A stretch of 14,258 nucleotides of DNA from Geobacter sp. UBA4074 (lineage in GTDB: Bacteria; Desulfobacterota; Desulfuromonadia; Geobacterales; Pseudopelobacteraceae): positions 14,997 to 29,254 of the forward strand of contig DFYU01000112.1 in NCBI GenBank assembly GCA_002383415.1. The letters are read 5' to 3'. Below, in pieces: positions 1 through 5,997 of the stretch. Both the position numbers and the translations under genes were made by a program. The number at the start of each line of letters is the position of its first letter. Position 1 is the stretch's first letter. The notes beneath the pieces were generated by a model that had not been told where the DNA came from, did not search any database, and saw only the letters and a list, made by a program, of their open reading frames with translations.

Positions 1-764
1 ACGTCAACATCCAGATCGAGGGCAAGGGCTCTTCCACCGCCCCGCCGGCCCTGATCGCCGGCACTGCCCAGCTGGCCCCCATGTCCCGCGAGATGAAGGG
101 CAAGGAGATTGAAGACTTCGAGAAGAAGTACGGCTACAAGCCGACCAAGATCGGCGTGGCGCTGGACTCGCTGGCCGTGTTTGTCAACAAGGACAACCCG
201 ATCAAGGCCCTCTCGCTGGATGAGGTGGATGCCATTTTCTCCAAGAACCACAAGCGTGGTCTGGCCGATATCGCCACCTGGGGTCAGGCAGGCGTGACCG
301 GGCCGCTGGCTGCCAAGCCGATCTCACTGTTCGGCCGCAACTCCGCCTCCGGCACCTACGGTTACTTCAAGGAGCACGCCCTGAACAAAGGTGACTTCAA
401 GAGCACCGTCAAGGAGCAGCCCGGTTCCGCCTCGGTGGTGGAAGGGGTGGCCAAGGATGTCAGCGCCATCGGCTACTCCGGCATCGGCTACGCCACCTCC
501 GGCGTGAAGGCCCTGGCACTGTCCGACAAGAAGGGCGGCACCATCTACGAGGCCAACTATGCCAACGTGCTGTCCGGCAAGTACCCGCTCTCCCGGATGC
601 TCTACATCTACGTCGCCAAGAAGCCGGGCGAGCCGTTGCCCAAGGTGGTGGAAGAGTTCCTGAAGTACGCCCTGTCCAAGGAAGGCCAGCAGGTCGTGGT
701 CAAGGACGGCTACGATCCGCTGCCGGCAGCTGCCGCAGCCAACCAGCTGAAGGCACTGAAGTAA
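1..764 (+). CDS. pstS: Phosphate ABC transporter substrate-binding protein PstS, 5'-truncated by the window edge
   Basis: This is the periplasmic phosphate-binding protein that delivers phosphate to the PstCAB transporter. The open frame is already running at base 3 (V-N-I-Q-I-E-G-K-G-S-S-T), so the signal peptide and first part of the protein lie outside the window; the first ATG inside (81) is not the real start. About 253 residues are visible. Phosphate-binding features of the PstS family can be seen: the GKGSST segment at the very beginning, A-P-M-S-R-E-M soon after, and F-G-R-N-S-A-S-G-T-Y-G-Y-F in the middle, which matches the conserved serine/arginine-rich ligand loop. The C-terminal part (EFLKYALSKEGQQVV, then GYDPLP) is typical of the PBP-like family. 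It is the first gene seen of pstS-pstC-pstA-pstB-phoU. The identification is firm from the motifs and the operon context. Confidence 0.93.
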   Translation, partial: VNIQIEGKGSSTAPPALIAGTAQLAPMSREMKGKEIEDFEKKYGYKPTKIGVALDSLAVFVNKDNPIKALSLDEVDAIFSKNHKRGLADIATWGQAGVTGPLAAKPISLFGRNSASGTYGYFKEHALNKGDFKSTVKEQPGSASVVEGVAKDVSAIGYSGIGYATSGVKALALSDKKGGTIYEANYANVLSGKYPLSRMLYIYVAKKPGEPLPKVVEEFLKYALSKEGQQVVVKDGYDPLPAAAAANQLKALK

Positions 765-785
765 CCTGCTGAAAACAGTAGCTGA

Positions 786-813
786 CAGGGGTGTGGCCGA
801 CGCCACACCCCTG
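786..813 (+). terminator. GC-rich hairpin between pstS and pstC (attenuator or mRNA-stabilising stem)
   Basis: Bases 786-797 pair perfectly with 802-813, giving a 12-bp stem with a 4-base loop. The sequence after it (cttgtatctt) has only scattered T residues, so it is a weak terminator at best. It starts 21 bases after the pstS stop and ends 31 bases before the pstC start. In ABC importer operons such stems after the binding-protein gene commonly stop part of the transcription or protect the upstream mRNA from 3' exonucleases, so that more binding protein than permease is made. That role is inferred here; the stem itself is seen. Confidence 0.7.
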
Positions 814-844
814 CTTGTATCTTAACGCCCGACTAGGATTCAAC

Positions 845-2770
845 ATGCCGAAAGCAACTGTAGACACATCCCGCCGCAATGACCGCTTGGCAGCCTGGCT
901 GATCAAGGGCTGCGGCCTGTTGGTGATCGTGGCGGTGATCGGGATCCTGCTGCTGATCGCCAAGGTGGCCCTGCCACTGTTTTTCGCCCCCAGCGCCGAA
1001 CGCCTGGCCCAGGCGCCGACCGAGTTTTCTGATGGCGTCAGTGTTGAGCGGGCTGCCGTCAGCCAGACCCGTCAGCTTGACGATAACGGCTCCATCACCG
1101 TGCAACTGGTGGCCAACAACCAGCTGGCAGTTGAGCGCACCAGCATTGCTACCGATATCCTGGGCAACGAGACCCGCAGCGAGCAGCGTTATCATCTGCG
1201 CGATCCGTTGCCCGGCGCCATTTCAGCCTTCTGGCTGGGGCGCAAAGGCCAGAACCTGTATGCCGGCACCGACAACGGCTGGCTGGTGCGCTGGGACCTG
1301 TCCGGTGAGGGTGAAGGACGGCTGGTGGATACGGTGGAGGCCTTCAAGGACCACCGCCGCATCACCGCCCTGACCACGCTGCTGGGCGACAGCTCGCTGG
1401 CGGTGGGTGACGCCCAGGGCGGGGTCACCACCTGGATGCCGGTCACCACCCCCGGCAGGGGTGAAGACAAACAACTGACCCTGATCCACCGTCTGCCCAG
1501 CAGCAACGGTCCGGTTAGCCTGCTGTTGGCCTCACCCCGCGACAAGTCGCTGGCCGCCATCGACAGCCACGGCACTATCCGCCTGGTGCATATGACCACC
1601 GAACGGCTACTGCTGACCCTGAAGGCGTCCATGCCGGTCGAAAGCGCCAGTTTCGTGGATCGTGGGCGTCAGCTGGTGGTTGCCGGCGCCGATGGCACAC
1701 AGGTGGCCTGGAAGCTGTCCGTTCCCCATCCGGAGACCTCGTTGGGCACCCTGTTCGGCAAGGTCTGGTATGAGGGCTACAGCAAACCGGAGTATGTCTG
1801 GCAGTCCTCAGCCGCCACCGACGATTTCGAGCCCAAACTGTCGCTGGTGCCGCTGATCTTCGGTACCTTCAAGGCCACCCTGTTCGCCATGCTGTTTGCC
1901 GTGCCGCTGGCCCTGTTTGGCGCCCTGTACACCAGCCAGTTCATGGCCCCCCGTCTCAAGGGGCGGATCAAGCCGGCGGTGGAGATCATGGCGGCGGTGC
2001 CGTCAGTGGTGGTGGGCTTCCTGGCCGGCCTGTGGCTGGCTCCCCTGCTGGACACCCACCTGCTGGGCCTGTTCCTGGCCGCACTGCTGGTGCCGAGCAT
2101 GCTGCTGCTCACGATTGTTGCCTGGCGACCCCTGGCGGAAAACACCCGTATCGGCCGCCGCCTGAAGGGCTACGAATTTCTGGGGCTGTTGCCGGTGGTG
2201 CTGCTGGGGTTATGGCTGTCCGGTCAACTGGCACCGCTGATCGAGGCCACCCTGTTCGGCGGCGACCTGAAACAGTGGCTCTACTCAGTGCTGGGGGTGC
2301 GTTACGACCAGCGTAACAGCATCGTGATCGCCATTGCGCTGGGCTTTGCGGTGATTCCGATCATCTTCACGATTGCCGAGGACGCACTCTCCAATGTGCC
2401 CCGCAACTTGTCGGCCGCCTCGCTGGCCCTGGGTGCCAGCCGTTGGCAGACCGCCTGGCGGGTAGTGCTGCCCTCTGCCCTGCCGGGCGTCTTCTCGGCC
2501 ATCATGATCGGCTTTGGCCGTGCCGTGGGTGAGACCATGATCGTGCTGATGGCCACCGGCAACACGCCGATCACCAGCTGGTCGCTGTTTAACGGCCTGC
2601 GCTCGCTGGCAGCCAACATCGCAGTGGAGATCCCCGAGGCCCCGCTGGGGGGCACCCTCTACCGCACCCTGTTCCTGTCGGCAGTGCTGCTGTTTGTGCT
2701 GACCTTCATCATCAACACTGCGGCAGAGCTGCTGCGGCAGCGTTTCCGCAAAAAGTACGGCAGATATTAA
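845..2770 (+). CDS. pstC: Phosphate ABC transporter permease PstC, long form with a propeller-like periplasmic domain
   Basis: This is one of the two inner-membrane permease subunits of the high-affinity phosphate importer. It has 641 residues, about twice the length of E. coli PstC. One transmembrane helix at about 16-48 is followed by a periplasmic region of nearly 290 residues, then the permease core from about 335 to the end. The core carries the loop that contacts PstB (about 511-545: E-D-A-L-S-N-V-P...A-S-L-A-L-G-A-S) and the G-R-A-V-G-E-T segment. The periplasmic region has four spaced motifs like WD40 blade ends: GTDNGWLVRWDL (141-152), VGDAQGGVTTW (from 187), AIDSHGTIRLVHM (238-250) and VAGADGTQVAWKL (279-291). 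Extended PstC proteins are known in Pseudomonas and Vibrio. ATG 845 is chosen because AGGA lies 6 bases upstream; a longer in-frame start at 791 falls inside the hairpin. Confidence 0.93.
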   Translation: MPKATVDTSRRNDRLAAWLIKGCGLLVIVAVIGILLLIAKVALPLFFAPSAERLAQAPTEFSDGVSVERAAVSQTRQLDDNGSITVQLVANNQLAVERTSIATDILGNETRSEQRYHLRDPLPGAISAFWLGRKGQNLYAGTDNGWLVRWDLSGEGEGRLVDTVEAFKDHRRITALTTLLGDSSLAVGDAQGGVTTWMPVTTPGRGEDKQLTLIHRLPSSNGPVSLLLASPRDKSLAAIDSHGTIRLVHMTTERLLLTLKASMPVESASFVDRGRQLVVAGADGTQVAWKLSVPHPETSLGTLFGKVWYEGYSKPEYVWQSSAATDDFEPKLSLVPLIFGTFKATLFAMLFAVPLALFGALYTSQFMAPRLKGRIKPAVEIMAAVPSVVVGFLAGLWLAPLLDTHLLGLFLAALLVPSMLLLTIVAWRPLAENTRIGRRLKGYEFLGLLPVVLLGLWLSGQLAPLIEATLFGGDLKQWLYSVLGVRYDQRNSIVIAIALGFAVIPIIFTIAEDALSNVPRNLSAASLALGASRWQTAWRVVLPSALPGVFSAIMIGFGRAVGETMIVLMATGNTPITSWSLFNGLRSLAANIAVEIPEAPLGGTLYRTLFLSAVLLFVLTFIINTAAELLRQRFRKKYGRY

Positions 2771-2779
2771 GGGTATACC

Positions 2780-4372
2780 GTGAAAAATTACTTCAAACGT
2801 GGCGAACCGATGGTGCTGGTGTCCGGTGCAACCCTGGCCGTGATCCTGTTCATGACTCTGACCCTGATGGCGGTGATTCTGGGTAATTCCCTGGGTTATT
2901 TCTGGGTCAAGGGGCTGGTGCGCCTGCAGTTGACTGATGGTAGCCTGGTGCTGGGGCAGTTGACCGACACTGAACGACACGCCTTGACCGGGGCCTCGCG
3001 GCTGCAGCTGAAGGTGGGCAACCGCGACCTGTATGCCCAGGACTTCCGCTGGGTGGATGAAGCGGAGATCAGCGGCCGTGATGTTCCTGAGGACGCCTAT
3101 CTGGTGGAGCGCCGTGAACACGGCAACTTCTTCGGGTTCCTCAAGGAGCTGAAGGACATCAACGGCGCGCCGGTTGCCGCTGACCACGCCAGCCTGCTGA
3201 AGCTGCACCGCGAGGTGCTTACCCAGAAGGACGATCTTGCGCCGATCAAGAGCGAGATGTCCCGCCTCAACCAGGCCTCGGAGCGGCTGCGGCTCAAGAT
3301 TCTGAAGCTGGAGTACCACGATGCCGAGGCCAACAGCGCAACCATCGCCCGCCTCACCGAGCAGCGCGACCAGTTGACCGTGCGCTTTGACGAGCTGCTT
3401 GAGCAGCTCAACCAGCGCCAGTCCACGATTAACCAGGCCAGCGCTGTCTTCAGTGACGCCAACGGCAGCACCAAGGAACTGGCGCTGCAGGAGCTGGTGC
3501 GGATCTACCAGCCCAACCGCATGTCGGTGGTTGCCAAGGCAGGGGCCTATCTGGTCAAGATCAAGGAGCTGCTGCTGGATGACCCCCGTGAGTCCAATAC
3601 CGAGGGGGGGCTGTTTCCGGCCATCTTTGGCACCGTGATGATGGTACTGCTGATGTCCGTTTTCTCGCTGCCCTTCGGCGTGATCGCCGCCATCTACCTG
3701 CGTGAGTACGCCAAAGAGGGTAAGCTGGTGCAGCTGGTACGGATCGCGGTCAACAACCTGGCCGGGGTACCCTCCATCGTCTACGGTGTGTTCGGCCTGG
3801 GCTTCTTCGTCTACGGCATCGGCGGCTCGCTGGACAAACTGTTCTTTCCCGAGCGGCTGCCGACCCCGGTCTTTGGCACCGGCGGTATCCTCTGGGCCTC
3901 GCTGACCCTGGCGCTGTTGACCGTGCCGGTGGTGATCGTGGCTACTGAAGAATCACTGGCCTCGATCCCCAAGGGGATCCGCGAAGGTTCGCTGGCCCTG
4001 GGGGCCACCAAGTTCCAAACCCTGACCCGCGTGCTGCTGCCGATGGCCACCCCCGGCATCATGACCGGTCTGGTACTCTCCATGGCCCGGGCCGTGGGCG
4101 AGGTGGCACCGCTGATGATGGTGGGGGTGGTCAAGCTGGCCCCAACGCTCCCCTTTGACGGCCAGTTTCCCTTTTTTCACATGGACCGCAAGTTCATGCA
4201 CCTGGGGTTCCATATCTTCGACGTCGGCTTCCAGTCCCCCAACGTGGAGGCGGCCAAACCGATGGTCTACGTTACCACCCTGCTGCTGCTCTTGATCGTG
4301 ATCGCCGCCAGCAGTCTGGCGATCCGTTTCCGCAACCAGATGCGGCGCAAGTACACCAGCTCGCACTTCTAA
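2780..4372 (+). CDS. pstA: Phosphate ABC transporter permease PstA, long form with DUF3333-like region and coiled coil
   Basis: This is the second permease subunit of the phosphate importer, paired with PstC. It has 530 residues, against about 300 for E. coli PstA. A transmembrane helix lies at about 11-38, followed by an extra region containing G-N-F-F-G-F-L-K-E-L (about 114-123), a signature of the DUF3333-type N-terminal extension seen in Pseudomonas PstA. Residues about 138-220 are rich in heptad-spaced Leu, Glu, Arg and Gln and look like a long coiled coil. The permease core runs from about 277 to 525, with the PstB-contact loop at about 388-427 (T-E-E-S-L-A-S-I-P...S-L-A-L-G-A-T) and R-A-V-G-E-V-A-P. 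The start is GTG, 9 bases after the pstC stop, with AAGGG 6 bases upstream. It is clearly translated from the same mRNA as pstC. Confidence 0.93.
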   Translation: MKNYFKRGEPMVLVSGATLAVILFMTLTLMAVILGNSLGYFWVKGLVRLQLTDGSLVLGQLTDTERHALTGASRLQLKVGNRDLYAQDFRWVDEAEISGRDVPEDAYLVERREHGNFFGFLKELKDINGAPVAADHASLLKLHREVLTQKDDLAPIKSEMSRLNQASERLRLKILKLEYHDAEANSATIARLTEQRDQLTVRFDELLEQLNQRQSTINQASAVFSDANGSTKELALQELVRIYQPNRMSVVAKAGAYLVKIKELLLDDPRESNTEGGLFPAIFGTVMMVLLMSVFSLPFGVIAAIYLREYAKEGKLVQLVRIAVNNLAGVPSIVYGVFGLGFFVYGIGGSLDKLFFPERLPTPVFGTGGILWASLTLALLTVPVVIVATEESLASIPKGIREGSLALGATKFQTLTRVLLPMATPGIMTGLVLSMARAVGEVAPLMMVGVVKLAPTLPFDGQFPFFHMDRKFMHLGFHIFDVGFQSPNVEAAKPMVYVTTLLLLLIVIAASSLAIRFRNQMRRKYTSSHF

Positions 4373-4387
4373 ACCATAAAGGAACAG

Positions 4388-5176
4388 ATGACGATGAGCC
4401 CAGAAACTGAAGTAACCAGCAGACAACCGATTGTGACCGTAGAGAGCCTGAACCTGCACTACGGCGCTGCCCATGCCCTGAAGGATATCTCCCTGTCGGT
4501 GGCCCGCAACCAGGTGACCGCCTTCATCGGCCCCTCAGGCTGCGGCAAGTCCACCTTGCTGCGCTGCCTGAACCGGATGAACGACCTGATCGACTCGGTC
4601 GCTATCTCCGGCAGCATCCGGCTGGACGGCCAGGAGATAACCGGCAACGCCACTGACGTGATCTCGCTGCGGCGCAGGGTGGGAATGGTCTTTCAGCAAT
4701 CCAACCCGTTTCCCAAGTCGATCTACGAGAATATCGTCTATGGTCTGCGCATCGCGGGGGTCAAGGACAAGGCGCTGTTGGACGAGACCGTTGAAAAGTG
4801 CCTGAAAGGCGCCGCCATCTGGGACGAGGTCAAGGACCGGCTGCATGAATCGGCCCTGGGGCTCTCCGGCGGCCAGGCCCAGCGGATCTGCATCGCCCGG
4901 GCCATCGCCACCAACCCGGAGGTAATCCTGATGGACGAGCCCTGTTCTGCCCTTGACCCGCTCTCGACCCTCAAGATTGAGGAGTTGATTGACGAGCTGA
5001 AAGAGCAGTACACTATTGTCATCGTGACCCATAACATGCAGCAGGCTGCCCGGGTTTCCGACGCCACCGCCTTTTTCTATCTAGGCGAACTGATCGAGAT
5101 GGGCGAGACCAAGAAGATCTTTACCAACCCCGAAAAAAAGCAAACTGAAGACTATATAACAGGAAGGTTTGGGTAA
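4388..5176 (+). CDS. pstB: Phosphate ABC transporter ATP-binding protein PstB
   Basis: This is the cytoplasmic ATPase that powers phosphate import through PstC/PstA. The 262 residues match the usual family length. The Walker A motif GPSGCGKST is at 48-56, the Q-loop lies in V-F-Q-Q-S-N-P-F-P-K-S, the signature LSGGQAQRICIARA begins at 159, Walker B V-I-L-M-D-E-P is at 179-185 followed by the D-loop S-A-L-D-P, and the switch His is H215 (VTHNM). The signature usually reads LSGGQQQR; here one Gln is Ala, which should not harm function. The start is 15 bases after the pstA stop. GGA sits only 4 bases before ATG 4388 and 10 before the in-frame ATG 4394, so translation could begin at either; the difference is two residues. 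Confidence 0.96.
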   Translation: MTMSPETEVTSRQPIVTVESLNLHYGAAHALKDISLSVARNQVTAFIGPSGCGKSTLLRCLNRMNDLIDSVAISGSIRLDGQEITGNATDVISLRRRVGMVFQQSNPFPKSIYENIVYGLRIAGVKDKALLDETVEKCLKGAAIWDEVKDRLHESALGLSGGQAQRICIARAIATNPEVILMDEPCSALDPLSTLKIEELIDELKEQYTIVIVTHNMQQAARVSDATAFFYLGELIEMGETKKIFTNPEKKQTEDYITGRFG

Positions 5177-5182
5177 TTAACT

Positions 5183-5854
5183 ATGGAACGACAGCATATC
5201 AGCGCAGCCTTTGATGCCGAGTTGCACGACCTGCGGCAGCGGATTCTGACCATGGGAGGTCTGGTGGAGGTGATGATTGCCGACGCCATCAAGGCCCTGG
5301 TGGAGCGGGACACCCCGCTGGCCGAGCGGGTAATTGCCCAGGACCACCTGGTGAACGGCCACGAGGTGGCCATTGATGAAAAGTGCCTTGAGCTGCTGGC
5401 CCGTCGCCAGCCGGCAGCGCGGGACCTGCGCTTCATCACCCTGGCCTTAAAGATCGTCACCGACCTGGAACGGATCGGCGACCAGTGTGCCAACCTGGGC
5501 AAACGGGTGCGGGAAATCAATACCGAACCACCCTTGAAGCCCTACATCGATATTCCCCGCATGGCCAACCGTGCCTCGCTGATGGTTAAGGAGTCGCTGG
5601 ACGCCTTTGTGCGCGGTGACGACGAGTTGGCCATCAAGGTCTGCCAGGATGATCAGTTGGTGGATGATCTGAACCAGCAGATACAGCGCGAGCTCTACAC
5701 CTTTATGCTGGAGGACCCCAGCACCATCAGCCGTGCCATGAAGCTGACCTATGTCTCGAAATCATTGGAGCGGATTGCCGACCATGCCACCAACATTGCT
5801 GAGATGGTGATCTTCATGGTCAAAGGCAAGGATATCCGCCACACCATCGCCTAA
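5183..5854 (+). CDS. phoU: Phosphate-specific transport system regulator PhoU
   Basis: PhoU is the cytoplasmic protein that restrains Pst uptake and, where PhoR/PhoB exist, passes the transporter's phosphate signal to PhoR. At 223 residues it has the normal length. The two-repeat architecture is visible: both halves contain the metal-binding E-x-x-x-D motif, E96-R-I-G-D100 (followed by Q-C-A-N-L) and E196-R-I-A-D200 (followed by H-A-T-N-I-A-E). The gene starts 6 bases after the pstB stop. Its Shine-Dalgarno sequence is probably AGGAAGG at 5161-5167, inside the end of pstB, with a long 15-base spacing, so translation may partly depend on ribosomes finishing pstB. No phoR or phoB gene lies next to it in this window. 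Confidence 0.95.
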   Translation: MERQHISAAFDAELHDLRQRILTMGGLVEVMIADAIKALVERDTPLAERVIAQDHLVNGHEVAIDEKCLELLARRQPAARDLRFITLALKIVTDLERIGDQCANLGKRVREINTEPPLKPYIDIPRMANRASLMVKESLDAFVRGDDELAIKVCQDDQLVDDLNQQIQRELYTFMLEDPSTISRAMKLTYVSKSLERIADHATNIAEMVIFMVKGKDIRHTIA

Positions 5855-5888
5855 CTATTCAATATAATTATATTTTGTTTGCATCATT

Positions 5889-5912
5889 GGGGGCCTGGCG
5901 CCCCCTTTTTTT
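5889..5912 (+). terminator. Intrinsic terminator of the pst-phoU operon
   Basis: GGGGGC (5889-5894) pairs with GCGCCCCC's GCCCCC part (5900-5905) around a 5-base loop, and is followed directly by seven T residues (5906-5912). It lies 34 bases after the phoU stop and ends the phosphate operon. The stretch from 5855 to 5888 is AT-rich with a 14-bp palindrome (5861-5874) that is probably incidental. Confidence 0.93.
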
Positions 5913-5926
5913 GTGAATACAGAATG

Positions 5927-5946
5927 GTGTGCCATTTTTAGCACAC
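5927..5946. promoter_or_regulatory. Palindrome GTGTGC-N8-GCACAC, possible binding site of the regulator that follows
   Basis: GTGTGC and GCACAC are separated by 8 bases, giving a 20-bp dyad. The same size and core occur in the palindrome at 8332-8351, downstream of the regulator gene (14 of 20 bases identical, with GTGTG/CACAC ends and CATT in the middle). The match continues to the right: CACACTTTTTTAATG at 5942-5956 shares 13 of 15 bases with CACACTCATTTAATG at 8356-8370. The likely role is a site for autoregulation by the Fis-type domain of the gene at 5998. Six T residues follow (5947-5952), so it could instead be a second, weak terminator. Confidence 0.5.
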
Positions 5947-5969
5947 TTTTTTAATGATTGTCTGTATGA

Positions 5970-5984
5970 TGGCTCAAGCATTGC
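5970..5984 (+). promoter_or_regulatory. Sigma-54-like -24/-12 element overlapping the regulator's start region
   Basis: TGGCTCAAGCATTGC fits the sigma-54 pattern TGGCAC-N5-TTGC with one mismatch in the -24 block and the correct 10 bases between GG and GC. Transcription would begin near 5996, after the ribosome-binding site AAGGAG (5987-5992) and two bases before the ATG. A functional promoter here would therefore give a nearly leaderless mRNA, which argues for chance. It is recorded because the downstream gene is itself a sigma-54 activator. Confidence 0.25.
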
Positions 5985-5997
5985 GCAAGGAGCCGTC

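Noticed and set aside
791..844. In-frame upstream start for PstC giving 659 residues
   Set aside because: It begins inside the 786-813 hairpin with no ribosome-binding site; ATG 845 has AGGA at good spacing and gives a normal N-terminus.
2285..3319. 344-residue minus-strand frame across pstC and pstA
   Set aside because: Composition is Gln/His/Gly-rich low-complexity, it crosses two certain genes on the other strand, and it is an artefact of GC-rich codon use.
5861..5874. Perfect 14-bp AT palindrome containing TATAAT
   Set aside because: No -35 box is seen at proper distance and the phoU terminator follows at once; short AT palindromes arise easily by chance.
5929..5997. In-frame upstream start for the hydrogenase-like regulator
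   Set aside because: It starts within the palindrome and lacks a Shine-Dalgarno sequence, whereas ATG 5998 has AAGGAG 5 bases upstream and leads straight into the ferredoxin motif.
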